Source of the DNA: Eriocheir sinensis
Taxonomy: Eukaryota > Arthropoda > Malacostraca > Decapoda > Varunidae
DNA: 64,000 nt
Reading direction: 5' to 3'
Assembly: GCF_024679095.1 (NCBI RefSeq)
Contig: NC_066518.1
Span: 4,112,610-4,176,609, forward strand
Shown here piece by piece: positions 1 through 10,916 of the stretch. The translations under genes and the position numbers were made by a program. Under the pieces are notes generated by a model. The model saw only the letters and a program-made list of their open reading frames with translations, did not search any database and was not told the DNA's origin. The first letter of the stretch is position 1, and every line of letters starts with the position of its first letter.

Positions 1-117
1 TGGAAATGGAGTATGGAATGGGAGATGAAATTCAATGTGAAGAAATGTCATGTTATGGAAATGGGAAAAAGTGAAGGAAGACCAGAATGGACATATAAAA
101 TGGAAGATGGTGAAATA

Positions 118-151
118 TTAACCCAGCAGCAGCGGGGATCATGTTTCTTAA
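118..151 (+). repeat. Fragment of TTAA-type miniature element
   Basis: A 34-bp piece beginning TTAACCCAGCAGC and followed by GGGGATCATGTTTCTTA matches the 5' end of the element family seen complete at 2131-2352 and 21174-21399. The rest of the copy is absent. The surrounding 1-960 holds no recognisable gene; the short reading frames there show no familiar motif. Confidence 0.55.
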
Positions 152-956
152 CCCGTGGGCTTCGGCTGTGGGAAAGCCGAGAAGTGGCCGAGAAACGGCA
201 ACATTACACTGCATTTTGAAACTAAGAGCATGGAAAGTATATCAGAGTACTCGTCTCATAACCATAAAGCCGTTGAAAATATTCACTTATACTCAAACTC
301 CATTCTTTTTGGGTGGTGTTTGTTACAAAATAGTCTCATTACACGTGGCATCTAGCCGAGTCGCTTGTTGTCTACTATAGGGTATTTGACAAGTGATTAC
401 TGTATGGATAGCTAATTCAGTCTGCCATGACCTTACAGCACCATCTATGACAAATAAGCCCACCTCAAGATCAATTGCCCACCACAATGACCCAGGGCAT
501 GCATGGTGGGTTGCTCTATGCCACCACCGCCTACAATTAGCTTGAATTAGGCGTTTTAAGGCGAGTCCCAAACAAGGTCCGCCATTTCGACGGACCAACT
601 CGCGGGAGCCCAAAAATGGGTCCACCGACACTGCCGGGTTAACGGTCCCTCCGTGTGTGGCGTTTTGTGGTGTGTGTGGTGACAGTGGTGACAGACAGTT
701 AATTGCAGAAGGGGAGCATTTTTTTGGGGATGAGCATTTTTTTGACTGACCCTGACCTGGTAAGAAACAAGTAGCAAGTGTCTAGGAAGAAAAGATCTGC
801 TCTGGAGGCTGGCATGAGGAGTGCAAGATGGCGCTTAAGATAAACAACGCGCCAGCGGCGAAGAGAGCCACTGAACATCAGGACCTACCATCAAGGAGCC
901 TTGGGGAGACCATCCACCATCCACCATCAGGAAAAGAAGAGAAAGAATAGGCTAAT

Positions 957-959
<3 letters not shown>

Positions 960-998
<39 letters not shown>
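960..998 (+). repeat. Poly(A) tract, about 39 bp
   Basis: An almost uninterrupted A run with an A-rich downstream edge. It could be the tail of a retroposed sequence lying upstream (about 560-959), but no matching second copy was seen in the window, so that origin is only a guess. Confidence 0.8.
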
Positions 999-999
<1 letters not shown>

Positions 1000-1004
1000 A
1001 AAGA

Positions 1005-1150
1005 AAAATGAGAAAAAATCACCCCTCACACAAACCATTTCACAATATATATGGAAGCATTTGTGATCAGATTATTATCATTTATTTTGGAGGGATTATA
1101 TCATGGCACAAATTTGGCCTGTCACTGCTACACAGTAAAGCCACAAATAT
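1005..1150 (+). repeat. Internally matching, end-less copy of the TTAA element
   Basis: The stretch carries the family's internal landmarks in order: GAGAAAAAATCA, ACAAACCATTTCA, GTGATCAG, a TTTTGGAGGGATTATATCATG motif and ACACAGTAAAGCCACAAAT. Both terminal repeats found in the better copies are missing, so this is an eroded copy. Confidence 0.6.
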
Positions 1151-1184
1151 AGCTTCCCGCAAAGAAATATAGAGGTTTGGAACG

Positions 1185-1335
1185 GACTAAGTGAGGATGT
1201 AGTATCGGTGAAGTGTGCAAAGCTTTAAGGAAAAGTTGGATAAATGCAGAAACGGAGATGGGACCACGCGAGCATAAAGCCCAGGCCCTGTAAAACCAAC
1301 TAGGTAAATATAGGCAGTCACTCCATACCGCACAT
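1185..1335 (+). pseudogene. 3' end remnant of a non-LTR retrotransposon ORF2
   Basis: Conceptual translation gives a short segment reading SFKEKLDKCRNGDGTTRA, a stop, then SPGPVKPTR. The SFKxxLDK motif is typical of the C-terminal tail of ORF2 proteins of several non-LTR retrotransposon clades. Stops interrupt the frame and nothing upstream is alignable, so this is a 5'-truncated dead copy. The following 1330-1520 is a degenerate CACA/CCACAC-rich sequence without a gene. Confidence 0.5.
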
Positions 1336-1948
1336 GACACCACTTCCAGCCACACCATCTCGCACAGCACACTACACATCACTCGACACCACATATTATA
1401 CCTCACACAAAATTCAATCATGCTGCACCTTATCACATATCACACCCACCCACACCATATAAGACCATACCCAGCAACACCCATCCACACCATGTCATGC
1501 TGCACTACATTAGCAACACTTAGTTCACGCTACACCATGACCCTTCAAAGGACAGACCTGGCAACCCTATGCAGAGGTCTGAGGCGAGAGTGGAGACGCA
1601 CAGAAGTATATTACAGGAATCCGACTCGCCCGGTACTGCACATGTTGGGTACATGTATGACATCATCTAGTAATTTAATTAATTTACTGAGTAATAATCC
1701 ACATTTCCACAAGAATCCATATTAATTATATTATCTGAAGCTTCTCACAAGATCTCACACTAAAGCTTGCCTCCCACAAATTTGTGTAAATTTCCCATAA
1801 AATGGCAATATTGTTCTAGCAGTGTTGCTAATTACTTTATGCAAGAATTGACAACAAAGGAGTCAGAGACATATCCGACTCCGGCTCAGCATCTGTTACC
1901 CACCACAATCTCAAGTGAGCACAGAGCATTGGAGTGAGGATGTAGTAG

Positions 1949-2130
1949 TTAACCCAGTAGCAGCGCCAGGCCAAATATGTGGCTTTACCACATGCCAGCA
2001 ATGGGCCAAATTCTTACCATGACATAAACCCCCCCAAAAATGTGTACGCATTTGATAACAAATGCATTGATACATACAATGGTTTGTGTGAGTGATGATT
2101 TTTTTCTCATTAATTCACTTAGAGGGGTCT
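1949..2130 (-). mobile_element. TTAA miniature element, minus orientation, truncated
   Basis: Read on the minus strand it shows the family internal motifs (ATCATCACTCACACAAACC, a G-run before TTTATGTCATG, GGTAAAGCCACA) and ends in GCTGCTACTGGGTTAA at 1949. The other end stops at a CCTCTAAG motif exactly where another copy begins, at 2131. The simplest reading is that the two copies are nested or abutting. Confidence 0.65.
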
Positions 2131-2352
2131 TTAACCCAGTAGCTGCAGGGATCACGTTTCTCAAAGGCCCCACTAAGCGAGAAAACAGAAAAAAATTATC
2201 ACTCGTGCAAACCATTTCATAATATATCTCAACGCATTTGAAATCAGTTTATGCATCATCTATTTTGGGGGGTTTATATCATGGCAAAAATGTGGCACGT
2301 CGCTGGTACACAGTAAAGCCACAAATTTGGCACGTTGCTGCTACCGGGTTAA
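2131..2352 (+). mobile_element. TTAA-flanked inverted-repeat MITE (piggyBac-like), 222 bp
   Basis: A complete-looking copy that starts TTAACCCAGTAGCTGC and ends GCTGCTACCGGGTTAA, so the termini are inverted repeats bounded by TTAA. A TTAA target-site duplication next to termini beginning CCC is the hallmark of piggyBac-superfamily elements; that assignment is inference because no transposase is present. Inside are the shared landmarks GATCACGTTTCTCAAAGGC, AAACCATTTCATAATAT, TTTTGGGGGGTTTATATCA and a repeated AAAGCCACAAATTTGGC. Confidence 0.7.
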
Positions 2353-2421
2353 TTATGAAACATGATCGCTGCAGCTACCAGGTTAATTATGAAACATGAT
2401 CACCACAGCTACCGGGTTAAA
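2353..2421 (-). repeat. Two solo terminal segments of the TTAA element in tandem
   Basis: Directly after the complete copy come two consecutive pieces of about 34 bp, each of the form TTATGAAACATGATC, then a C/G/A-rich stretch, then GCTACC(A/G)GGTTAA. Each is the reverse complement of the element's 5' end, including its GATCATGTTTC motif. The internal parts are gone, so these look like repeated excision or recombination scars. Confidence 0.55.
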
Positions 2422-3016
2422 TTACTACATCCTCACTCTAATATTTCCTCCTGTTTCCTGGAGTGAAGGAGGTAGAGTTGGGTGCATACACTGTACATGT
2501 GCTCGGCTTGGGTACTCATCTCCGTACCACTGGCCCTTAGCCTGTGGTGGGTAAGAACCATGGAGGCAGGATATGAGGAGAGGCTAAGGAGCGAGAAGAG
2601 TTGGTCATTCTGGTAGATTGGTGGCCATACTTGTATTGGCAGAAATGTGACAGCAGCCACTCCCTTGCCCAGCCTTGACCTGACCATAATCTCTGATAAA
2701 TATGAGAAGAGGGAAAGCTCCCAAGGAAGATGGTATTAGTGATCTAAAGAGGTCAGAAATTTTTGTAGGAAAACTAAAATATTTCACTCAATGTCAAGAA
2801 AGGAAATAATCTGCCAATCTTGATATATAAAAAGATTAAATAATTATTGTCCTACCAGCTTACTGTCAGTTATCTACATATTTACATGAATAAATGAGTT
2901 CTCAACCATGAACCCCATTCTAACCTTAAACTGATAATAGAGTAAACAAATGAGTTCAGGGCTGAAGCAAAGTTAAAGGTAGCTCAACCAGTGTAGGGCA
3001 ATAATTGTAGAATTTT

Positions 3017-3185
3017 TTAACCCGGTAGCTCTGGGAAAAATGAGAAAAATCATCACTCATGCAAACCATTTCATAATCAGTTTATGTATCATCTATTTTG
3101 GGGGGTTTATATCATGTCAAAAATTTGGCCCGTCGCTGGTACACAGTAAAGCCACAAATTTGGCCTGTCGATGCTACTGGGTTAA
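3017..3185 (+). mobile_element. TTAA MITE, internally deleted copy
   Basis: It begins TTAACCCGGTAGCTC and ends GCTACTGGGTTAA, but the GATCATGTTTCTTAAAGGCC segment of longer copies is missing, giving 169 bp instead of about 225. The internal motifs ATCATCACTCATGCAAACC and TTTTGGGGGGTTTATATCA are retained. Confidence 0.65.
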
Positions 3186-3532
3186 GACTTTGATCATACC
3201 CACCTCCCCCACTCTTTCTTCCTGCTCCTCGTCCCTGTCATAATCAATAACAAGCCCTACCTTTCCCCTGAAGAAGAGTGAAAATATATGGAGAAGTGGA
3301 CGTCAGTGTTACATAGACTCGGTGCAAGTATGAGGAACTGGGAATTGATGCTATTCAACTGAGGTATCAAAAATTTCTGACCATTATTTCATTGTACACT
3401 TAAATCAAATTTGCAAGAATATGTTGAATGTTTGAAACTCCCATTACAAAATATTTAAATGTTTATGTATTTACAAGCAAAATTACAAGCAGCAGTGATT
3501 TTAATATTTGTTCAAAGTATGATAGACACTAA

Positions 3533-6500
3533 CTAAGTAAATCTATCTGAACCTATTGATAGTGCTTTGTTTTTTGCCTCTTCTGCTGTTAGGAGTTCTT
3601 CATCAGATGGTTCAAGTGGATTTAAATTTTCATCAAGCTTGTTATTCTTAAAATCTTCTGCAATCTTCTCGCTGTAAACAGCATAAAACAAGTCTTGTGG
3701 CCCAAACTCACTTTGTACAACATCTGGCGTGCGATACGACACATAAGGCTTGAGCTGGAAGAGGGAAATTTTATTTATGTATATCATCTGGTAACAACAG
3801 TCAGTAAAACAAAAATAAACAGTATTGTAAGTGAATGCATTAGGTCAACTTGAGAATAGCCAAAGTTTAGTCAAGGGGCAGTTAGCTATATGTGAGTTGA
3901 GCAAATTAGAACAGGGAAGGGTATGAATGGTGAAACTGTATGGAGAATGCTAAAACAAGAGCATCTCCAAGCAGTTACCTAACCTAAAGGTGGCAGTGTC
4001 CATTAACATAGAAGAAATTAGCTTTTTGAAGGATTGAGGGAGGGGGTGTCAGGGGAAGACCACCTGTGAAGTGGATCAATAGGCTGAGTGAGTATTGCAG
4101 CGAGAGAGTTGGAAGTAGTGGGACTGAGTGTGCTGAGAGGGAGTGTCAGAACAGGGAGAGATGGAGACACTTCTGCCACAGCCACCCCCTGGATTGAAGT
4201 TCCCGCAACAGAAAAGGGTGTCAGGGATACAGATAGAAAATAATTTTTTTCAGGGAAGTTTTGAGGATTAGAAGTATAGTATCGGTTATGTGTAGCATAT
4301 CATATTAACTGGCATACAAAGTGGCCCTTAAAGCTTGTTCACAGAGGCCCCAATTTAGGGGGTTGTTTTAAATGACTTATAAAACCACAGTATTTACATC
4401 CTGTTTTGGGTCCCTGAGGGATGATTAAGAACATTGCCAAACACTTGCCACATGCCTTTGATTTCCTTGAACAATTTTATAACTTGAAGAACTTACTTAA
4501 AACTAGCAACAAGCCCAACCAATTTTCTTTATGACAAATTTACCAAGGAATATCTACATGAATTCAGCTGTAAGAGGATAAGAACAGTGAATGCCCCTCT
4601 GAGAATAAGCCACCAACAACATTAAAGTTCTGTCATGAGAAAATCTGAATGGGACTTAGGCTCTCCTCTCCCCTCCTGTTCATGAAATATAATTACTTTT
4701 AAGACCAGTGGGTCATCAAAACAAATGTAAAATACATAACAACACATCTACTACCTGATAAATTTTGAAAATTAGAAATACACAAAAGAAAAAAAACACT
4801 AAAAGGGAGACAGAATCTAACTTACCTTAAAACCTTCAAGGTCGGGAACAATCAGCTCTGGAATCATTTCAGGAATAACTTGAAACTTCTTTCCAACATA
4901 AACACCAACTGCCCTCACACCTCTGTCTGCAAACATTGGTAGTTGATAGGATTAAATGATAACTCAACAATTTTAATTGTCTGACAATATGTATCCCACT
5001 AATAAATTTAAATTTGAGAAGTCTTGAATTTATTCTGTACAAGTAATCTATTTCTACCTTGTTACTGCAGATGAATTTTACAATATACAAGGTGTGTGTG
5101 ATCACTTAGTAGGAACATTAGAAGAGGGAAATGGAGTCTGTCTGGTGAAATAATAACAAAGAATTCATGAATACTTAGGTAGTTAAGGATGTGACTCATG
5201 TTCCATTACTGTTTTTCTCTCATAGCTTCATACCAAAATTTTAGAATAATGTGCAATGATGATGATATTTGAAAAGATGGTATTACGGATACTAGTGGTC
5301 CTTCTAAATTATCAGATAACCATAATGAAGCTAGGGACAGCAAGTTCATTTTTTTTTTTTACAGTAAAGGAAGCAGCTCAAGGAGAAAAAATCCCATTAA
5401 TCACTGTCCTTATATAAAAAAAAAAAAAAGTTTATAAGAATGGCCTAAATAGAGGTGAATTTCAGGAGGGCAGGTGTCTCGATATTCTCCTCTTTTAAAG
5501 TCGTAGGCAGAAGGAAATACTGACGAAGGAAGATTGTTCCAACGTTTACCAGTGATTGCCAGAGAAAAAATAAATGAATAACACTTATACATATACATAT
5601 TTCTGAAATTGTCATTCAAAGGGAACTCAGGAAGCCATTACAGAAGAATTTATAAATAGATTGGAATGGGAATATTTAGAGTTTGTGCATTGTGTGTGTG
5701 AGTAATTTTACAAAAATACATTTTACTAAAAATATCACAGAATGACTTAATTTAACCCTTTCCCTCCGTGACACAGACGTCGGCATCAAAGTATGGAAAG
5801 GGTCAAGAGGATTAATCCTCTTCTAAACCTCTCAATCCTCCTCTAAATTTCTCTTAATCCTCTTCCATTTCCTCTTAAGACGTTTAGAAGAGGATTAGAA
5901 GAGGACTAACCCTTTCCATATGGTGACGCCATCGGACACTGACGTCGGCGTCGCCGGAGTGAAGGGATTAAGCTAGACAATATTAAGTCATCGGGTGGTG
6001 GAAGATTACCCACGTGCTGCTCAGATCTTCAATCAATCCTAACTTCAGCAACATTGGTCAAGAGGAGCACCGGGGAGCAGCACAGCCAAAGCGAGTCACA
6101 TAATGGCAGCCACTACAAATAAATTTGCCTGCACCGCTAACAGGCTGGGGTCACTGAAGAGACCCCTGAAGAAAGCCTCCTGGTGCTAAGGGCAGCACCT
6201 AAAAAAATAATAATAATAAAAAAAGCAATGCATACTTTTATGCCACAGTTTTCCTGGTCTTCATAGCCCTCCACACTGACAGAGGTTTTAAGTTTGTTAA
6301 AATGGAGACTAACAAAATCGTAGGATTTGGTGAATAAGTGAGTCTTCAGCGCTTTCTTGAAGATTGCCAGACTGCCACTATTCTTAACATATCCAGTAGG
6401 TCTATGACAACAGGGAAGAAGCACAATGAGAAGCTTCACAATTTACTAACCAAATCTTCGCTGAATTTCGGGTTCTAGATGCTGTATTGGTGTCTCCTTG

Positions 6501-6616
6501 AACTGTTTGGTTCCTCTCTTTCCGTAGACAGGGAATTTCCTGAAGTTCCTTTTGCCGTAAGCAATCGCCGATGTCGTGACTGTCCGGCACTGCACTATCG
6601 TCGCTGAGGCCGCCAT
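3533..6616 (-). CDS. mRpL41: Mitochondrial ribosomal protein L41 (mL41)
   Basis: Predicted exons on the minus strand are 6616-6451, 4926-4826 and 3754-3533 (166, 101 and 222 nt; GT-AG introns, phases 1 and 0), giving 162 aa. The first ATG at 6616 follows AAAC and starts an R/K-rich N-terminus with few acidic residues, as expected of a mitochondrial import signal. The diagnostic core is VPDLEGFKLKPYVSY (about residues 82-96), which matches the human and insect MRPL41 signature VPxLxGFKLKPYVSY and is split by intron 2 right after FK. The acidic C-terminus ends SDRFT. The family protein sits in the large subunit of the mitochondrial ribosome and supports translation of the respiratory-chain subunits. 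Intron 1 (4927-6450) contains a retrotransposon tail, a TTAA MITE and a SINE body. A possible ATTAAA signal lies 28 bp past the stop. Confidence 0.9.
4025..4240 (+). pseudogene. 3' end of a dead non-LTR retrotransposon (family A)
   Basis: Within intron 2 of mRpL41, in the opposite sense. It shares with 18640-18880, 34005-34180 and the minus strand of 14160-14700 the sequence around GAGTGTGCTGAGAGGGAGTG, which translates as ECAEREC, followed by a tryptophan-containing segment and a short 3' tail reading GAAGTTCCCGCAACAG. The preceding part reads GRPPVKWI-like. These are the last codons and 3' UTR of an ORF2 protein; the copy is 5'-truncated. Confidence 0.6.
5405..5645 (-). pseudogene. ORF2 C-terminal remnant, Jockey-like non-LTR (family B)
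   Basis: The minus strand translates to a tail with LAITGKRWNNLPSSVFPS followed by AYDFKRG. This resembles the conserved end of Jockey-like ORF2 proteins (RLWNSLPxxVFP, then FKRxV). The same segment recurs at 27545-27700 on the minus strand with frameshifts. The region lies in intron 1 of mRpL41 in the sense of that gene. Confidence 0.55.
5752..5971. mobile_element. TTAA-bounded inverted-repeat element, second family
   Basis: It begins TTAACCCTTTCCCTCCG and ends CGGAGTGAAGGGATTAA, so the imperfect terminal repeats read CCCTT(T/C)C(C/A)CTCCG on opposite strands. A GACGTCGGC motif follows inside each end. The middle (about 5800-5930) is itself a palindrome of AATCCTCTTCTAAAC-type pyrimidine and GTTTAGAAGAGGATT purine arms. 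TTAA edges and CCC termini suggest a piggyBac-like MITE, but one extra base at the right edge leaves some doubt. Confidence 0.55.
5995..6205 (+). repeat. SINE body, partial
   Basis: The segment CCTAACTTCAGCAAC plus TTGGTCAAGAGGAGCACC is shared with the minus strand of 23890-24185, where it lies downstream of a tRNA-like promoter. Here the tRNA-like head is not recognisable, so only the body is annotated. It lies in mRpL41 intron 1. Confidence 0.5.
6240..6425 (-). pseudogene. Possible non-LTR ORF2 tail
   Basis: The minus strand reads TGYVKNSGSLAIFKKALKTH then LF. The FKxxLKTHLF pattern is common at the extreme C-terminus of non-LTR retrotransposon proteins. Only about 60 codons are alignable by eye and nothing upstream supports it, so this is tentative. 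Confidence 0.35.
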
Positions 6617-6632
6617 GTTTACCTTACCACTG

Positions 6633-7171
6633 TAGGGGTGGGCAGGTACCGGTACCAGCTAAACGGTACGGTACCGGTACCAGATTGCTCGGTGCCGGTA
6701 CCAGTTGCTCGGATTTATTTATTGGATTTATTGATAATTCTTCATGTCCGATTTTTTTTTAGGTTGCTAATAAATATTGTTATTGTTATTAGACTATGAT
6801 CGAGTACATCCATAATAACTATACATGCTATTTTTTTATCGAAAAAATAAATATTCACTTCATTCAGAGAGAGAGAGATTTACATAGAAAATCAGACCAC
6901 ACAGACCCCATGGTCCAGACTAGGTGGTCTGTCCTTAAACCTAAGTGATTTTACATTAATCAGAAGGCTCCTTAACGTTGCATTTCTACTCTAGTTGATA
7001 TTAAGTTGAAGGAGAGAGAGAGTTTTCTTTACGGGAAATTTATTTGGGAATTTCATCAGAAGTCATTAAGAAAAAAAAACTCCTTCGGGTACCGGTACCG
7101 GTACTAACGGTACTTGAGTTTTCGGTACCGGGACTACTGGTACTCAAATTAACGGTACTTGTCCATCCTTA
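6633..7171 (-). mobile_element. hAT-type MITE with GGTACC subterminal arrays, copy 1
   Basis: The left end reads TAGGGGTGGGCAGGTACCGG and the right end CGGTACTTGTCCATCCTTA, inverted relative to one another. Both ends are packed with GGTACCGGTACC-type repeats. The whole 539 bp matches the reverse complement of 31619-32182. No target-site duplication is visible here (flanks TACCACTG and CTTTCAGG). The left edge is 17 bp upstream of the mRpL41 start codon, so that gene's 5' UTR or promoter must lie in or beyond this insertion. Termini of the CAGGGGTGGGCA type are characteristic of hAT elements. Confidence 0.75.
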
Positions 7172-8100
7172 CTTTCAGGTTGATTTTGATCCTGATCTTG
7201 ATGTCACAGGTGGCTTGAAATTTCTCCCCAGCAAGCGAGGAAAACAATACATGCAGAAAGTCGGTGTTCAACTACTTGGGGCAAGATGTCATTGCCTACA
7301 TCTTGCACTACACATGCTCTCCAGAAACTCTTTGTTTTACCGGCGCCGCCCAGGCCTGGGGCGGGGGGCGGCGACCATGGCACACGCGGCACCCAGCCTG
7401 ACCTTACGCCCACCACAGCGTTATATAACTCTGTGACACCCACACATTTGATAAGGCTTTCGTAGAGGTTGTGAGTATTTCCATGGGTAGTTTTATTGTA
7501 CTGCCGGAAGGTGAAGCCGACTATTATCCTCTGTGACTATTAAAAGCCGAATGCGTCTGAGAATATATGGGCCTTGATTTTGATTATAAAGGCCTTACCT
7601 CCTATAATGGAAAATAAAAACAAAACATTATCTGGCATACACAATCACCACGAAATGTTTCACGGCAATATTTTTTTTTCACATACCAATTTATTCAAGA
7701 TTCAACATCACAATAAACTATCGATCAATCAATCAATCCATTCAGTCTTTGTTATACTTCTTACATCTAAAGAGAAACTGGGAGGAGGCTTACTGGTGGA
7801 AGGTAAAAGAACTCTGAGAGACAACAGAGGAAATTATGATATATTAACAAACAATAGTTGTGACGTTGTGGTGTACGGTATATAGCCTACCACCGAGTGA
7901 TTGTTATGGAATATGGGTGACCTGAATGCACACGTTGATGTTAGGTGTAAAAATAACTGAAATGCTGAAAATTTAGCTAAATGAAATGGACATGAAAAAC
8001 TTGAATAGACCCTGGTACAAAGATGTCTGACGTGGCGTGCAAGGATTGCGTGAGGTTGTTTCCCCGCTAGCATGTTACACAGCTGTAGATAAAAATCGAG
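7172..8100. other. Intergenic sequence, no recognisable gene
   Basis: A GC-rich patch at about 7340-7440, with GGCGCCGCCCAGGCCTGGGG and an ATATAA box, could be an old promoter segment, perhaps the ancestral mRpL41 promoter displaced by the hAT element; this is inference. Reading frames at 7044-7443 resemble no family I know. The remainder is AT-rich with no clear structure. Confidence 0.4.
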
Positions 8101-8114
8101 GGTTTGGCTGCCAT

Positions 8115-8296
8115 GTGCTCCCATACGCCATCTTGCTACTATGCTGCCCTCAGTGCCCTGCTCAGTGCTTACTGCCTCCTTCCCAGCGCTTCTGCCTGAA
8201 CACAAGCTATCTGCCAACCAATACCAGCAGTTTGTGTTCAGGCAGGAGTGCTCGAGGCAGAGAGCATGGGCAGCATTAAGGCAAGATGTAGTGCAG
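8115..8296. repeat. Foldback (long inverted repeat)
   Basis: The outer arms CATCTTGCTACTATGCTGCCC (from 8129) and GGGCAGCATTAAGGCAAGATG (to 8288) are imperfect reverse complements. The inner arms TCTGCCTGAACACAA and TTGTGTTCAGGCAG(G) are near perfect and enclose a short AT-rich loop. The whole can fold into a hairpin of about 80 bp with interruptions, typical of a small foldback element. Confidence 0.6.
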
Positions 8297-8309
8297 CTGA
8301 CTTGCATAA

Positions 8310-8470
8310 TGGGCGAGCCTCCCATAACACACTTTGCGAGGGGGGTACCTCGTTTCGCTGGTCGCGGGTTCGATCCCCCGGCGCCGGCAAAACCTTTCCT
8401 TGTCTGGATTAATTTCTCGTGTGTTTCGTTGCACGCAGAGGTCGTGTGTGAGTGTAGAAAAGAGAAATTT
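8310..8470 (+). repeat. SINE-like segment with tRNA B box
   Basis: It contains GTCGCGGGTTCGATCCCC followed by CGGCGCCGGC. GGTTCGATCCC is a canonical RNA polymerase III B box as found in tRNA genes and tRNA-derived SINEs. No matching A box or acceptor-stem pairing is seen upstream, so it is not a functional tRNA gene; a 5'-damaged SINE is more likely. Confidence 0.45.
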
Positions 8471-9359
8471 CTCGGCGATTCAAAGATATGGCGGAAAAGT
8501 GGTTAACTCGATCTTCATTCTTATCTACGGCTCTGACATGTTACCCTGCAGGCGATACTCCCTTTGTGCGTTCCCTTCAGCATGTGTGTACCTACAGCAT
8601 AAATTATAACCTCCGCCACCAGCACAGATGTTCGTCAGGTGTGGGGCGCACCTGTTTCCTTCAGCACCTGTTGTTGCCTAGCTGTTACCTGTTGTACACG
8701 TGGAAAAGATCGAGTGGCTATTCCTAACACAGACACACACAAAAATTGAATTGGATATAATATTCTCGAAAATAATATGGAATGTACTCCATCTTGTAGA
8801 AAATACCACATGCTATAAAAACATGCTATAATGTTTATTTTTTATTTTTTTTATAACAGAGAGAAAAGAGGAAGATCGTGCGAAAAAAAAGTGTATTAAG
8901 GTTTAGGAGTAGCGCAGAAGCACAGGAGGAGGAAGATAGTTGCATACCTATATTCATTATTATTGAAGAAAAGAGACTTAATTTGTTCGCTAACATTTCT
9001 AAACTGAAATGAAAATCACAACTAGTGATTTACTCAGTAATGTTTTCCAGATTGCAATAATTTTAATATATGAAATTACGAAGGAGCGTGCGAGAGGCAT
9101 GGTCGCCGTGTCACAATATTCAAATTGAGCCGCACCCTCACGTTTCCGTGTTGTGCCACGCTGGCTGGCGTCAGGTGACAGCAGGAACCTTTCTCACCCC
9201 CACCTGCACGCACGAGTCGCTGACACTCAGGGGAACACGTGGGAAACAATGGCTGGGGGCTTGATTAATCATTTACGCTACTCTTTCTGTTCATCTTCAT
9301 GCTACGAGCAGTAATTAATTCATCTGTTTATTTTAAATAAATGATACTGCTGCTGATGT

Positions 9360-9666
<307 letters not shown>

Positions 9667-9846
9667 TTCACAACAGCACACCATGCACACTAACCAATAT
9701 GCATTATTATTTTCTTTTCAGATCGTGTTCCTCGTTGCATTTGGTTTGTGTCTCTGAAGGAGTCGATCCTCCCTGCCCTCATGCCGCATCACGGATCGAC
9801 ATGCGGCCATGAAGTGTGACGTACGCCTTTTGGAGCAAGCGAGGAT

Positions 9847-9910
9847 GGTGGTGGCCGAGTGATTAGCGCGGACTTGATGATACCGAAGGCCCTAGTAATA
9901 GATGATTAGC
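9847..9910 (+). repeat. tRNA-derived SINE head (A box only)
   Basis: GGTGGCCGAGTGATTAGCGCG resembles the 5' half of a tRNA, including a polymerase III A box. The sequence stops resembling a tRNA after about 45 bp and no B box follows, so it is a truncated SINE. Confidence 0.4.
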
Positions 9911-10916
9911 CACATGGTGTACAATTATACCACCCAACCCTTACTCCAAGGGTGGCTCAAGCACTCAAGCCTGTACATAAAAAAAGATAATTGTCTATTG
10001 GATTTTTTTTATTTTTTTATCTCAAGGGCCACGTACAGCCTCTTATCTTTAATATTCCCTAACTCTTCTTCACAAGCTATATGACAGCAGTGGAGAGACA
10101 CGTACGGAATGTTTGTATATTCACCAGATATTAGTGGATCCTTGAATGGCGCCATCAAGTTGTCACCGACCAAGGAGAGTCTCTTTGTTACCGACACAGC
10201 CACCCTTTCATGAAAATCTAACACCCATAGGAGGTGTGTCACTTCGTTTGACTTTTTGCCCTTGACCCTGACTTAGACCTGTTACATTCCATACGTGTTA
10301 GCTTTTAATTACTTACAGAGCTACGTAATTGGGATATTTGCTATCGTTCATAAACTTTTAAACGACAACTTCCATTAAAAGAACGTGGCAATAGCACAAC
10401 TACATTCTAAATATAGCTCGATCCGCAGCTTGAGGTACTAAACATTCTTAAAAGTGAATGAAACGTTCAGAAACGAATAACCTGTTACAGCCTTTCTTTC
10501 ATCATACGAAAAGTAATCTGCGTTCTAAATCGACCATATCAATATCGTTCGAAAATCAAAGATAAGCAATTGTTTCCTGAGCGAATCTATCCACGTATCA
10601 GCCAAAAAATAATGTTACATGGAATCCTTCAGCCGCAATGCCCTTCGCTCGTACTTTCGCATGTCAATCTCCTTCGCTCATTAACTCCCACCATTAGGCG
10701 CCGTGCAACACTGTATGGTTTGTTTAAAGTTACCCAAATCAACCATAATGCGTCTGGTGGTCCACGTCAGGAGGTAAAAGCCACTCAGTACTGATCACAT
10801 TGACATCACTGAATATTTATGATAACCTCTCAAAGTTGGGTTTAAATAATAGCAGAGTGATGTACGTTGGGTTAATTAGGTTGGTAATAGTGGAGCTGAT
10901 ATCACAATCTACGTCG
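9911..10916. other. Intergenic sequence, nothing recognised
   Basis: About 1 kb of unique-looking sequence with base composition near the window average. The short open frames at 10009-10242 (minus) and 10570-10794 (plus) show no known domain, signal peptide or splice context. Confidence 0.4.

Noticed and set aside
7044..7443. 130-codon plus and 79-codon minus frames
   Set aside because: The first begins within the hAT element and neither has recognisable motifs or splice structure.
8310..8400. tRNA gene
   Set aside because: A B box is present but there is no acceptor stem, anticodon arm or A box at the right distance.
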